Shown: positions 23,270-32,552 of the stretch, one piece after another
Layout: each line of letters begins with the position of its first letter
Position numbering within the stretch: the first letter of the stretch is position 1
NCBI GenBank assembly: GCA_018240685.1
Contig: JAFEFG010000054.1
Coordinates: 1 to 33,840, forward strand
Direction: 5' to 3'
DNA from: Pseudomonadota bacterium
Lineage (GTDB): Bacteria > Pseudomonadota > Alphaproteobacteria > Reyranellales > Reyranellaceae
Length of the DNA: 33,840 bases
The notes under the pieces: model-generated
What the model was told of the DNA's origin: nothing
The model's database searches: none
Seen by the model: only the letters and a program-made list of their open reading frames with translations
Program-made: the position numbers and the translations under genes

Positions 23270-25723
23270 CTACCGGTCTGCCTTGGCTCCGGTCCCAATC
23301 CGCCCCTGGTGCAGCAGCACTGTAGCCGCCGAGGCCGGCACCGGCCGGGCAAAGTAGGCTCCCTGCGCATGTTCACAGCCGAGGAGCAACAGGTAGCTGG
23401 CCTGTTCCGCGGTCTCGACGCCTTCGGCAATGACACCCATACCGAATTCCCGCGCCAAGCTGAGTGCCGCCCGGATGATCGCGACGTCACCGCTGTTGCC
23501 GGGTACGCCGGTGACGAATTGCGCGGCAATCTTCAGACGGCTGAAGTGATAGCTTCGCAGGTACTGAAGCGAGGAATATCCCGTACCGAAATCGTCGATC
23601 GACATTTTCGTACCGGCCTGATGCAGGCGCTCCACGATACCCCGATGCTCCTGTGTCGTTTCAAGCAGTACGGATTCGGTAAGCTCCAGCTCCACATCGC
23701 CGTCGAGCAGGCCATATTTCGCGAGAACCTCCGAGAATTCCCTGTCGAATTTGTGGTCTGTCTTCAACTGCGCGGCGGAGACGTTGACGGCAACGACGGG
23801 CGGCGCGATCCCTTCATCGCGCCAGCGCCTCATCTGTCGGCATGCTTCGTCGAGCACCCAGTGCCCGATCGATGAGATGAGTCCCGCTTGCTCTGCAACC
23901 GGTATGAAAGTCCCCGGCATCATCAGGCCGCGCTGTGGATGGTTCCAGCGCGCCAGCGCTTCCATGCCGACGATCCGGCCGGACGCTATCTCGACCTGCG
24001 CCTGATAGAAGACCTCCAGCTCGTGCCTTTCAAATGCCCCGCGCAATTCGTTGGTCAGCGAGACGCGTTCGCGCACTCGCTGGTCGAGTTCCGCCGCATG
24101 AAAGCAATACCGGTCGCGACCTTCCTCCTTCGCGCGGTAAAGGGCGAGATCGGCCTGCGTCAGCATCGTCTCGGGATCAGAGATCTCCGGATCGTCGAAG
24201 GCTATTCCGATGCTGATCGAGACGCGAACGCTGTTGCCATCCATCTCGAACGGAGCCGCCATCGACTTCATCAGCGCCGCAGCCAGCGCGCCGGCGTCCG
24301 CCGGTTCGCTGATACCAGCTTGAAGGACAGCGAACTCGTCGCCTCCGAAACGCGCGACGAAATCGCCCTCCCGCACACCATCCCTCAGTCGGGCCGCGAC
24401 CTGCTGCAGAAGGCGGTCACCCGCTCCATGCCCCAGGGTGTCATTTACGTCCTTGAACAGGTCCACGTCGATGTAGAGAACCGCGAAGGCTGCCGCGGCG
24501 CCACGTCGGCGTAACGAGAACACTTCCTGAAGCCGTGCCAGGAAGGCCGGGCGATTGGGAAGCCCGGTGAGCTGGTCGCGCAACGCCTGCTCGCGCAGCG
24601 CGGCCTCCGTCGTCTTCTGGCTGGAGATGTCGCGGGCGATCGCAATGGTTTCGACAGGCGCTCCGTTCGCGTCCCAGGCCACCACCAGGCGGCCCTGGGC
24701 GAAGAATTGGCTGCCGTCCTTTCGCCGCATCCGGAATTCGGCCTGAACCGAGCCTCCGTTGTTGTCGGTTTTCTTCGCGTTCGCAGCGGAGAATGGCCGA
24801 TCCTCCGGTATCACGAAATCCTGCCAGCTCCTGCCGATGAGATCGCCTGGATCATCGTATCCGAGAAGCGTCGCGGCGGCCTTGTTGGCCGACCGGATGA
24901 TGTCATCGGTTTTCCAGACGACAATGGCATCGGGAGAAAGCTCGAACAGGTGGCGAAAATCCATCTCGCTTTCCCGCAGTGCTTTCTCGAGCAACGCTTC
25001 CCGCGCCCAGTCGCGGCCGAGAGACCTCCACAGTTCTTCGTCGAATCCCATCTTGGCCCACCCGGACGCCTGGCCGAGATGACGCGACACATGGTCTGCG
25101 AGACGGCCGGGCGGCGCCATGATGAAGCGACACGCCTCGTCCCCTCTGGCCCGACACGAAATCTCCACCGCCACCAAGGGCAGGCCGAAGCTTTCTTCAC
25201 ACCATCCCGAGGAATAACCGGCATTCATGAAGCAGACCGGAAAATCGCTCAGCTTGCCCGTGCGAATCCAGGACTCGGCCTCGAACGACAAGGGATGATC
25301 GTAGAGAAGGAAGAAATCCTCATTGGGTTGAAGATTTGATTCTTCGTGCAATTTTACCGAAGCCCAACCTGTATGGGCGAAAAAGACCGGCCCCGCCGCG
25401 AGCTTGCTGATCGGATCGTGCAATCCCATCGAGTTGTGAAAATAAGAGGCGTCCGACTTGCCGAGGGCGTGCGCGGTATCGAACAGCAGCCGCCCCGCGA
25501 TGGCCGCAGCCCTCTCGTCGCGTTCCGTAAAGAGCCGCTTGACGACCTCGAAGAATTCGATCGACAGCGCCGCCCCTCGAACGAGAATGAAGCGCTCACC
25601 CGAGATCCTGATGATTCCCTTCGCGAAATCATCCTGCCGGTTCTGGAAGAACCGATCGAGCTGCTCCTCCGCCTTGTCGAAGATGGCATCGTACTGAGGC
25701 GGACCCTTGACTGTTCGCGGCAT
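23270..25723 (-). CDS. V4R-PAS-GGDEF-EAL cyclic-di-GMP sensor protein
   Basis: The 817-residue soluble protein makes or breaks the second messenger c-di-GMP. Residues about 1-215 form an XylR_N/V4R small-molecule-binding module (FHNSMGLHDPISKLAAGPVFF, then VAVEISCRARGDEACRFI at its end, given here in part). A PAS domain follows (about 258-370, FELSPDAIVVWKTDD, LLGYDDPGDLIG). The GGDEF domain has RFGGDEF (458-464) and an I-site RxxD (REGD, 451-454) five residues before GGDEF, so product inhibition is expected. The EAL domain has MEALARW (587-593), NVSAAQL, ELELTESVLLE, DDFGTGYSSL and AEGVET. The usual KID is KIA here (731-733), losing a conserved Asp. No membrane segment is seen. ATG at 25723 follows GAGG. 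Confidence 0.92.
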   Translation of the reverse strand: MPRTVKGPPQYDAIFDKAEEQLDRFFQNRQDDFAKGIIRISGERFILVRGAALSIEFFEVVKRLFTERDERAAAIAGRLLFDTAHALGKSDASYFHNSMGLHDPISKLAAGPVFFAHTGWASVKLHEESNLQPNEDFFLLYDHPLSFEAESWIRTGKLSDFPVCFMNAGYSSGWCEESFGLPLVAVEISCRARGDEACRFIMAPPGRLADHVSRHLGQASGWAKMGFDEELWRSLGRDWAREALLEKALRESEMDFRHLFELSPDAIVVWKTDDIIRSANKAAATLLGYDDPGDLIGRSWQDFVIPEDRPFSAANAKKTDNNGGSVQAEFRMRRKDGSQFFAQGRLVVAWDANGAPVETIAIARDISSQKTTEAALREQALRDQLTGLPNRPAFLARLQEVFSLRRRGAAAAFAVLYIDVDLFKDVNDTLGHGAGDRLLQQVAARLRDGVREGDFVARFGGDEFAVLQAGISEPADAGALAAALMKSMAAPFEMDGNSVRVSISIGIAFDDPEISDPETMLTQADLALYRAKEEGRDRYCFHAAELDQRVRERVSLTNELRGAFERHELEVFYQAQVEIASGRIVGMEALARWNHPQRGLMMPGTFIPVAEQAGLISSIGHWVLDEACRQMRRWRDEGIAPPVVAVNVSAAQLKTDHKFDREFSEVLAKYGLLDGDVELELTESVLLETTQEHRGIVERLHQAGTKMSIDDFGTGYSSLQYLRSYHFSRLKIAAQFVTGVPGNSGDVAIIRAALSLAREFGMGVIAEGVETAEQASYLLLLGCEHAQGAYFARPVPASAATVLLHQGRIGTGAKADR

Positions 25724-25872
25724 GGCCGGACCTCACTCGTATCGAAGCACCAATTGATGCCGTCTCACCCCATACGAATTGACCGAGCGGATCGACTACA
25801 GCGTGCAGGCCGTTGCGCGTCAATTGTCGACGCCGCCCGCAGTCGCTCCGTCGGGGATGCCGGCAAAGACGG

Positions 25873-28227
25873 CTAGAACCCGGCCCCCGGGGTGAAGGAC
25901 AGCATGGAATAGCGGACACTGCCGCTATCGAAAGCTGCTTCGATCTGCACGAGGCCGCGCGCCTTGTCGAAGGAGCAGGTGATCTTCGATGGCAGAGAGG
26001 GCGGACGAGGTGCGAGCGCGGTTTCAACCACCAGCCTGTCCGTTGCGCGGCGACCGTAGGCCATCCTGCAGACCGACCGGGTGTAGGTGAATGGACGAAG
26101 CCGGTACGGTCCCAGCGTCAGAGTAACCCAACGCATCAGGCCGGCCGGTATGGCCGGCACGATGTCCGTCCAGGCAAGGCCGACCTCGACTGCATAAGGA
26201 ACCGAGGGCGCGCCGTGGGCCCACAGCCTCAGGAGCGGCGCGTCGCCACTCTGTTCGACGACACGCCAGGCGTCGGGAGCGAGAGCGGCAGCCAGTGTGC
26301 TGTCGCCGCACATGAAGCGGTGCCGCCCCAGTTCATCGAGTGAATGCCGCACTTCCACGCTGACGCCCTGGCTCGGCTCGCGAAAGGACCGTGGCAGCGT
26401 CCCCTGCACCTCGACCGTCCATACCGCAGTGCCCGGAGAGGAGCTCGCCAGCAGCGAACGAACGTGCGCATTGGGAACGGCATGCATGACGATCGAGCCC
26501 GGCTCCGGGGCCTTCGCCGCATTCCATTCGAGCAGCGGCTCGTCGGGGGTCGCACCTGACAGGTAGTTCGCCAACCTGAACGGCATTGTGCGCGCGCCCG
26601 GTTCCGGCCCGGCCTGCGCTTGAAGATGGAGATGCGGGACGGCCGAGCGGCCGGAGTTTCCAACGGCCCCGAGATAAGTGCCAAGCTCGACACGCGCGCC
26701 GGGCTTCACGGCGATGCTCCCTTGCTTCAAGTAGGCCAGGAGGGCCCAGCCTCCCTGATCGAGGTGAATCGAGACATAGTTGCCCCAGGCCTCGGAAAAA
26801 TTCGCAACACCGAGAGGATTGTCGGGGATTCCATCCCGCACCTGAGCGACGATGCCCGCAGCCGGCGCCGTCACTGCCGCGTTCCAGATCGAATCGGCCG
26901 GCACGCAATCCCCTTCTGCAGGCGCACCGTTGTGAATGGGCAATCGCACAGCGTCGAGTTCGTGCGGGAAGTGGTTGGAAGGGTCGGGAGCATCGCCATC
27001 CCCGGGGGTGACCTGCACACTTCCGGCGACCGGTATGACCAGCAGCGGCTCCCCCCGGCCGAACCGCTGCAGCCAGAGGGTATCGCGCCACCAGGCCTCT
27101 TCGGGGACCACCTTCGGCCACCGATTGCGCCAGAACCCGCGACGATCCGAAGCGAGCGCCAATGTCCCGAGGCCGGCCCAGATCGTCAGGCCGGCGGCTG
27201 CCGGCAAATACGCAATCAGGGGAAAAAGGCTCTGCAAAGCGACGTCGATCAGAGAAGCGACGGCGCCGGCAAGACCGGCCAGCAGAAGACTGAAGTAACC
27301 TGGCACGATCAGGAACGCACCGATCGCCATGCCGGCGACGAAGAAATTGTAGGATGCCGGCAGCCAGACGTACGGCACCCCGAGGCTCTGCACGTTCAGG
27401 GCGATGACCGCACCGGCAATCCACGCAATCACACCGGCCGCGAATGCCGCTCGCGACCAAAGCAGGGCCGCGCAGGCAACCGCGGCGCCGCCTGCGATCG
27501 TCGGCGCGAACAGCAGCGCCCCAATCGACTTCAGGAAGGCGGCACCCCATTCGACGACATTCTCAGGCTGCTTGTGCCACCAGGTGAGGGGCTCCACGGC
27601 CATCTTCGCCCCGATCGGGAAGAGCGCGAATATCGCGACAGCGACGATGCAATAGCCCCAAAGGAGGGAGGGCCATTCGGTGCGCCTCAGCGCCCGCATG
27701 ATCGCGGCGGTGATGATGAACGCCGCTGCTGCTGCCGTCGCAGCGATCGCGATCTGGGTCTGCAGCGGATAAATCGTCGGTGCGGTGACCCACCCCGCCA
27801 CGACCGCCGCCATCAAGGTGTTCGCCTTGAGTCCGCCGCCGGCCCAGACTTCCTCCTCGAGACCGAGAGCGGCCATGCCTGCCAGCGCGATGGCCAGCCC
27901 CAGCAGACCGAATGCCACGAGGTGCAGATTCGCTCCAAGCGCGAACCACAGGATCATGCCGATCCAGGGGTGCGGGATAAGGAATACATTGCCGAGGGCC
28001 GGCCCGAACCTGCCGACGAACTCGTTCACGGCCTCGCGCACATCGGAGATGCCGCCTTGTGGAGGCGGCAGGACCGGCGGTGCCACGTGCGGGGCATGGT
28101 CCAGGATATCGACGCGCCTGCGTTCGACCTGCCCGCAGAACGGTGTTGGAACCGGCGACAGCCCCGCCGCGCTCGTGACCGGAGACACCCCCGACGCAGT
28201 CCGGGGCATTTGTTCATCGGCACTCAC
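25873..28227 (-). CDS. Urea-transporter-like membrane domain fused to degenerate M23/LytM peptidase domain
   Basis: The 784-residue protein starts at GTG 28227 behind CGGAGGATGCCGAG. Residues about 75-390 hold ten or so hydrophobic helices. The repeated segments FLIPHPWIGMILWFALGAN, GLKANTLMAAVVAGW and YNFFVAGMAIGAFL resemble the UT (urea transporter) fold, which is a two-repeat channel. Residues about 410-550 resemble an M23 peptidase: GNYVSIHLDQGGWALLAYL, VKPGARVELGTYLGAVGNSG and PHLHLQ (His532, His534). The catalytic His of the usual YAHL is Tyr499 (LAYL), and the HxxxD zinc motif is not clear, so peptidase activity may be lost. Residues about 560-784 are beta-rich and periplasmic by inference. 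A UT domain joined to M23 is known to me from some bacterial annotations, from memory. Substrate is unproven. Confidence 0.7.
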   Translation of the reverse strand: MSADEQMPRTASGVSPVTSAAGLSPVPTPFCGQVERRRVDILDHAPHVAPPVLPPPQGGISDVREAVNEFVGRFGPALGNVFLIPHPWIGMILWFALGANLHLVAFGLLGLAIALAGMAALGLEEEVWAGGGLKANTLMAAVVAGWVTAPTIYPLQTQIAIAATAAAAAFIITAAIMRALRRTEWPSLLWGYCIVAVAIFALFPIGAKMAVEPLTWWHKQPENVVEWGAAFLKSIGALLFAPTIAGGAAVACAALLWSRAAFAAGVIAWIAGAVIALNVQSLGVPYVWLPASYNFFVAGMAIGAFLIVPGYFSLLLAGLAGAVASLIDVALQSLFPLIAYLPAAAGLTIWAGLGTLALASDRRGFWRNRWPKVVPEEAWWRDTLWLQRFGRGEPLLVIPVAGSVQVTPGDGDAPDPSNHFPHELDAVRLPIHNGAPAEGDCVPADSIWNAAVTAPAAGIVAQVRDGIPDNPLGVANFSEAWGNYVSIHLDQGGWALLAYLKQGSIAVKPGARVELGTYLGAVGNSGRSAVPHLHLQAQAGPEPGARTMPFRLANYLSGATPDEPLLEWNAAKAPEPGSIVMHAVPNAHVRSLLASSSPGTAVWTVEVQGTLPRSFREPSQGVSVEVRHSLDELGRHRFMCGDSTLAAALAPDAWRVVEQSGDAPLLRLWAHGAPSVPYAVEVGLAWTDIVPAIPAGLMRWVTLTLGPYRLRPFTYTRSVCRMAYGRRATDRLVVETALAPRPPSLPSKITCSFDKARGLVQIEAAFDSGSVRYSMLSFTPGAGF

Positions 28228-28837
28228 CTCGGCATCCTCCGAAGTGGCATCGACGACAATGCATACTGGACTTCACGGTTGCAGAGGAACCGCAAATACA
28301 TCGGCGGGCCGCAGCGAATGCACAGCGATCCGGTGCCACGCCGCAGCCCAACACCAGCCATCACCGTCCACGACATGCCTGCCGTGGCCAGCTTACTTAA
28401 GACCGTTCCCATGTTTTTCACCCAAGTGCCACCCCACCCAAGTCACCGGCACTCAACGCACCTCACGCAGCGCGTTACACCACCATGCCAAATGACAACG
28501 GGCAGCATCTTCCCACGACGTCACTATACCGTCGGTCGGCGATCCCGTCACGGTCGACCTCCCGATGTCATTGCGCCGCAGGCACCAATCCGCGCGTGGC
28601 GACCGGGAGCCAGGCCGCAATCCACGATGCCGGTGGGGCGCTGCTGCCGCGAAGCCCATGCTCAGGCGCCCTCAATCCCGCTCAACCCCTGGCTGCGACG
28701 GCGCCCGTGGGGAATTATTCATCGCCGGATTGACCTTGAGCGCATTGTGGGTGTTGTCAGACCGTCTCGCATCATGCCTTAGAACTGGCATCGAAATGGC
28801 ATACCTTCGCCCGGAATCGATGAGCGGGAGACAAGAG
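28228..28837. other. 610-bp stretch without a convincing gene
   Basis: Several short ORFs occur on both strands, but none has recognisable protein sequence. The minus-strand frame 28224-28421 meets the GTG of the UT-M23 gene in a GTGA overlap but has low-complexity, Arg/Met-scattered sequence. The segment should hold divergent promoters for that gene and for the patatin cluster. ACCCAAGT occurs twice about 16 bp apart near 28422-28445. TTGACC at about 28730 could be a -35 element, but no good -10 follows. Confidence 0.45.
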
Positions 28838-29998
28838 ATGAGCGATCCGACCGAACCGCCCCCAAAAGCGGCGCGCCCCGAGTTCGAGAGGATCGCCCTC
28901 TTGCTTCAGGGCGGTGGCGCCCTCGGCGCCTATCAAGGCGGCGTTTACGAGGCCCTTGCCGAGGCAAACCTGCATCCCGACTGGGTCGCGGGGATTTCGA
29001 TCGGAGCGATCAACTCGGCAATCATCGCCGGAAATCCGCCGGAGCGGCGGGTGGAACGGTTGCGCGCCTTCTGGGAAACCGTGACCCAGCCGCCTCTCGG
29101 TATTCCCTACATCGCGTCGCTCGATATCAAGAACGACATGGCGCACCAGATGATCAATCAATGGCGCGCGGTAGGCGCGTTGCTCTATGGCGCACCCGAC
29201 TTCTTCAAGCCGCGCGTGCCGCCCCCGATCTTCGCGCCCGTCAGCAGCCCCGGAGCACTGAGCTTCTACGACGTCTCACCGCTCGAATCGCTGCTCGGGC
29301 GGCTGGTGGATTTCGATCTGCTCAACTCGGGCGCAACGCGGATCAGTGTCGGCGCCACCCACATCAAGACCGGCAACTTCGTCTATTTCGACAGCACCAA
29401 CCAAAAGATCGCGCCGGCACATATCATCGCCAGCGGCTCGCTGCCGCCGGGCTTCCCGGCCACCGAAATCGACGGCGAACACTACTGGGACGGCGGCGTC
29501 GTCTCGAACACGCCGCTGCAATGGGTGTTCGACGAAAGGCCTCGGCGCGACACGCTGGCCTTCCAGATCGACCTGTGGAGCGCTCGCGGTGAGCTGCCGC
29601 GCGACATGATCGAGGTCGATGTGCGCCTCAAGGACATCCGTTATTCGAGCCGCACCCGCATGGGCACCGACCAGTTCCGCAAGAGCCAGGCGCTACGCCG
29701 AGCGGTCGCGAAGCTGCTCGGCGACCTCCCGGAGGCGCTGCGCCAGACCCCCGAGGCGGCAGCGCTCGCCCGGGAAGCGGACGACAAGGTCTACAACATC
29801 ATTCATCTGATCTATCACGCCAAGAGCTACGAAGGCTCCTCGAAGGACTACGAGTTCTCTCGGCGCACGATGGAAGAGCACTGGAAGACGGGCTACAGCG
29901 ACATGGTCCGCACGCTGCGCTATCCGGAGGTACTGCAACGGCCGCGTAGCCTCGATGGCGTATTCACTTTCGATCTCGCCCAGCAACAGCCCAGGTAG
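28838..29998 (+). CDS. Patatin-like phospholipase/hydrolase with DUF3734 C-terminal domain
   Basis: The 386-residue product starts at ATG 28838, seven bases after GGGAG. The patatin domain (about 17-225) has the oxyanion loop [15 protein letters not shown], nucleophile motif GISIG (Ser54) and the catalytic Asp in DGGVV (Asp218). The C-terminal region, with [39 protein letters not shown] and [15 protein letters not shown], is the DUF3734 domain. Such proteins commonly sit next to acetoacetate decarboxylase and 3-hydroxybutyrate dehydrogenase genes, as here, suggesting a role in storage-polyester or acyl-lipid turnover. No signal peptide, so cytoplasmic. The adc gene starts 8 bp after its stop. 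Confidence 0.9.
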   Translation: MSDPTEPPPKAARPEFERIALLLQGGGALGAYQGGVYEALAEANLHPDWVAGISIGAINSAIIAGNPPERRVERLRAFWETVTQPPLGIPYIASLDIKNDMAHQMINQWRAVGALLYGAPDFFKPRVPPPIFAPVSSPGALSFYDVSPLESLLGRLVDFDLLNSGATRISVGATHIKTGNFVYFDSTNQKIAPAHIIASGSLPPGFPATEIDGEHYWDGGVVSNTPLQWVFDERPRRDTLAFQIDLWSARGELPRDMIEVDVRLKDIRYSSRTRMGTDQFRKSQALRRAVAKLLGDLPEALRQTPEAAALAREADDKVYNIIHLIYHAKSYEGSSKDYEFSRRTMEEHWKTGYSDMVRTLRYPEVLQRPRSLDGVFTFDLAQQQPR

Positions 29999-30006
29999 AG
30001 GCCTCC

Positions 30007-30765
30007 ATGAAGATAGCCGACGTCCGCGGCAAGGCGTTCGCCATGCCGCTCAACAACCCCGCCTACCCGCCGGGCCCCTACAAATTCTACAATCGTGAAT
30101 TCATCGTCATCAGCTACCGCACCGATCCCGAAATCCTGCGCGCCGTCGTGCCGGAGCCGCTCGAGGTGATCGGCGACACGGTCAGCTACGAATTCATTCG
30201 CATGCCCGATTCCACCGGCTTCGGCGACTACACCGAAACCGGTCAGGTGATTCCGGTCCGCTTCAAGGACAAAGACGGCGTGGTGCAGGAAGGCGGCTAC
30301 GTGCATGCCATGTATCTCGACGACGACTCGCCGATCGCCGGCGGGCGCGAGATCTGGGGCTTCCCCAAGAAGCTCGCGAACCCGAAGATCAGTCACGAGA
30401 ACGAGACGCTGGTCTGCACGCTCCATTACGGCCCCGTGCTCTGCGTCAGCGCGACCATGGGCTACAAGCATCACGAGATCGAGCATGCGCCGCTGCTGAA
30501 ATCGCTGGCCAAGCCGAATTTCATGCTCAAGATCATTCCCCACGTGGACTGTACGCCGCGCATCTGCGAACTGGTCCGGTACTATCTTCAGGACGTGACC
30601 CTGAAGGGCGCCTGGACCGGCCCCGCCGCCCTGCAGCTCTTCGACCACGCCCTGTGCGACGTCTCGCGCCTGCCGGTACGCGAGGTTCTCTCGGCGACGC
30701 ATTTCGTCACCGACCTGACGCTGGGCCTCGGCGAGGTCGTCTTCGATTATTTGGCCAAGACCTGA
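30007..30765 (+). CDS. adc: Acetoacetate decarboxylase
   Basis: The enzyme decarboxylates acetoacetate to acetone and CO2 through a Schiff base with lysine. The 252-residue protein shows the family core: [39 protein letters not shown] (catalytic-site Glu in this region), [20 protein letters not shown] and [10 protein letters not shown], in which Lys121 corresponds to the Schiff-base lysine and Lys122 to its neighbour that lowers the pKa. The end [16 protein letters not shown] is typical. Relatives act on other beta-keto acids, so the native substrate could differ. It lies between the patatin and dehydrogenase genes, with short spacers, in one operon. Confidence 0.93.
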   Translation: MKIADVRGKAFAMPLNNPAYPPGPYKFYNREFIVISYRTDPEILRAVVPEPLEVIGDTVSYEFIRMPDSTGFGDYTETGQVIPVRFKDKDGVVQEGGYVHAMYLDDDSPIAGGREIWGFPKKLANPKISHENETLVCTLHYGPVLCVSATMGYKHHEIEHAPLLKSLAKPNFMLKIIPHVDCTPRICELVRYYLQDVTLKGAWTGPAALQLFDHALCDVSRLPVREVLSATHFVTDLTLGLGEVVFDYLAKT

Positions 30766-30776
30766 AAGGAATCCCC

Positions 30777-31559
30777 ATGGCGCGTTTTGACAAGAAGGTA
30801 GCGATCGTGACCGGTGCCGCCAGTGGCATCGGCAAGGAGATCGCCCTGCGCTTTGCGGCGGAAGGCGGAATTCCCGTCATCGCCGACTTGAACCTCGACG
30901 CGGCCAATGCGACTGCCGCCGAGATCAAGGGCAAGGGCGGCGATGCATTCGCCGTCGCCATGAACGTCGTCGACGAGGACGCCGTGAACAAGGGCGTCGA
31001 GGACGTGATGAACAAGTACGGCCGGATCGATGTGCTGGTCTCCAACGCCGGCATCCAGATCGTGAAGCCCGTGGTCGATTTCGCCTTCGCCGACTGGAAG
31101 AAGCTGCTGTCGATCCATCTCGACGGCGCTTTCCTCACGACGAAGGCCTGCCTCAAGCACATGTATGCCGCGAAATCCGGCAGCGTCGTCTACATGGGCT
31201 CGGTGCATTCCAAGGAAGCGTCGGTGCTCAAGGCGCCCTATGTCACCGCCAAGCACGGCCTGATCGGCCTCTGCAAAGTGGTCGCCAAGGAAGGCGGCGC
31301 CTACAACGTGCGCGCCAACGTCGTGTGCCCGGGCTTCGTGCGCACACCGCTGGTCGACAAGCAGATCCCCGAGCAGGCCAAGGAGCTGGGCATCTCCGAG
31401 GCCGACGTCATCAAGCATGTGATGCTGAAGGACACCGTCGACGGCGAATTCACGACCACCGACGACGTGGCCGATTGCGTGCTGTTCTTCGCCGGCGCCC
31501 GCAGCAATGCGCTGACCGGCCAGTCGATCGTGGTCAGCCACGGCTGGTTCATGCAGTAA
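30777..31559 (+). CDS. 3-hydroxybutyrate dehydrogenase (SDR family)
   Basis: The 260-residue SDR starts at ATG 30777 behind AAAGGAATCCCC. It has TGAASGIG (12-19) for NAD binding, SNAGIQ (89-94), and the catalytic Ser142, Tyr155 and Lys159 in [11 protein letters not shown] and [12 protein letters not shown]. The AKHG and GSVHS contexts and the ending SHGWFMQ are typical of D-3-hydroxybutyrate dehydrogenases, which interconvert 3-hydroxybutyrate and acetoacetate. With the upstream decarboxylase it forms a short ketone-body route: 3-hydroxybutyrate to acetoacetate to acetone. A hairpin lies between it and the convergent LysR gene. A bdhA-type assignment is well supported but not certain. Confidence 0.85.
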   Translation: MARFDKKVAIVTGAASGIGKEIALRFAAEGGIPVIADLNLDAANATAAEIKGKGGDAFAVAMNVVDEDAVNKGVEDVMNKYGRIDVLVSNAGIQIVKPVVDFAFADWKKLLSIHLDGAFLTTKACLKHMYAAKSGSVVYMGSVHSKEASVLKAPYVTAKHGLIGLCKVVAKEGGAYNVRANVVCPGFVRTPLVDKQIPEQAKELGISEADVIKHVMLKDTVDGEFTTTDDVADCVLFFAGARSNALTGQSIVVSHGWFMQ

Positions 31560-31571
31560 CGCCTGTGCCGG

Positions 31572-31595
31572 GGGCGGCGACGGCCGTCGTCGCCC
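31572..31595. terminator. Bidirectional hairpin between bdh and lysR
   Basis: GGGCGGCGAC (31572-31581) pairs with GTCGTCGCCC (31586-31595) over 10 bp with one G-T pair and a GGCC loop. It lies between the convergent dehydrogenase and LysR genes and touches the LysR stop codon. T-runs are absent, so termination may depend on Rho or the hairpin may protect mRNA ends. Confidence 0.45.
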
Positions 31596-32456
31596 TCAGG
31601 CCTGCCAATTGCTCTGCAGGCGATTACCACTGGCCAGAATCGCCTCGGCCAGCTTGGCGGCCGGCCCACGCCTGATCGATCCCTGCAGCACGAATTCGAT
31701 CGCGCCCAGATCCGGGAGGTCGTGGGGCCTTTCGAGTTCGACCAGGTCGGCCGGCAGAAGTCCCGCCGTGATCGGCGTTACGCCGAGGCCCGCCAGCGCC
31801 GCTGCCCGCAATCCACTGAGGCTGCCGCTGACGCACACCGGCCGCCACGCGCGACCCGCCCGTTCGAGGGCCATCAGGGCCGTTTCCCGCGTGATGCTCG
31901 GCGGCGGATAGAGGATCAGCGGCACTGGGGACGACGCATCGAGCCGATAGCCCCGGCTGGCGGCCCAGACCATGCGGTCGCGCCAAACCAGCAGGCCGCG
32001 CTCGTCTCCGGGTTTCCGCTTGCCGCAGATGAGGTCGAGTTCGCCGCGTTGGAACAGCTGGTTCAGCCGGCCGCTCAGGGCGACCGTCAGTTCGAGGTCG
32101 ACCAGCGGATGCGCGCGGCGGAAGGTCCGGAGCACTTCGGGCAGCTGGGACAGCACGAAGTCCTCCGACGTGCCGAAGCGCAGGCGGCCGCGGAGCTGGG
32201 AACCGGCGAAGAAGCGCTGCGCCCGTTCGTTCGCGTCCAGGATGCTCTGCGCGAAGTCGATCATGGCGTCGCCGTCGGGCGTGGTGGCAACCGAATGGGT
32301 GTCGCGCACGAGCAGGCGGCGGCCGGCCTCCTCCTCGAGCTTGCGGACATGCTGGCTCACGGTCGACTGCTGCAGCCCCAGCCGCTCCGCCGCCTGGGTG
32401 AAACTGCGGGTCTGGACCACAGCCAGGAAGCTGCGGATCTGCGCGGGATCGAACAT
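31596..32456 (-). CDS. LysR-family transcriptional regulator
   Basis: The 286-residue protein has the LysR winged helix-turn-helix at its N-terminus (about 4-62): IRSFLAVVQTRSFTQAAERLG and LQQSTVSQHVRKLEEEAGRR, given in two pieces. The effector-binding region (about 90-286) has LRFGTSEDFVLSQLPEVLRTF and GELDLICGKR. It is divergent from the transporter gene with a 96-bp spacer, the classical LysR arrangement, so it likely activates that transporter and represses itself. Its ligand may be the transported compound. The spacer has an AT-rich block with direct repeats ATTAC-A-ATTAC (32475-32485). Confidence 0.92.
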   Translation of the reverse strand: MFDPAQIRSFLAVVQTRSFTQAAERLGLQQSTVSQHVRKLEEEAGRRLLVRDTHSVATTPDGDAMIDFAQSILDANERAQRFFAGSQLRGRLRFGTSEDFVLSQLPEVLRTFRRAHPLVDLELTVALSGRLNQLFQRGELDLICGKRKPGDERGLLVWRDRMVWAASRGYRLDASSPVPLILYPPPSITRETALMALERAGRAWRPVCVSGSLSGLRAAALAGLGVTPITAGLLPADLVELERPHDLPDLGAIEFVLQGSIRRGPAAKLAEAILASGNRLQSNWQA

Positions 32457-32474
32457 CGGTTATTCCGGATCGTG

Positions 32475-32485
32475 ATTACAATTAC
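32475..32485. promoter_or_regulatory. AT-rich repeat in the LysR-transporter spacer, possible LysR site
   Basis: ATTACAATTAC is two direct ATTAC copies in the 96-bp divergent spacer, within the longest AT-rich stretch nearby. LysR regulators bind AT-rich T-N11-A dyads near divergent starts. The exact site cannot be fixed from one sequence. Confidence 0.3.
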
Positions 32486-32552
32486 ATCGGTAAGCGTACT
32501 TCACAATATCCGTCAAGAGGCTGATATGGAGTTGTAACAAAGAGTTCCCGCC

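Noticed and set aside
28224..28421. A 65-residue minus-strand ORF whose stop overlaps the GTG of the UT-M23 gene
   Set aside because: The GTGA overlap is tempting, but the composition is not protein-like and the downstream GTG already has its own GGAGG signal.
28422..28445. Short direct repeat ACCCAAGT as the start of a CRISPR or iteron array
   Set aside because: Only two copies of eight bases occur, without regular spacers or an adjacent Rep or Cas gene.
26620..28782. A 720-residue open frame on the plus strand opposite the UT-M23 gene
   Set aside because: It is the complement shadow of a real high-GC gene; its sequence is Arg/His/Pro/Gln-rich and matches no domain.
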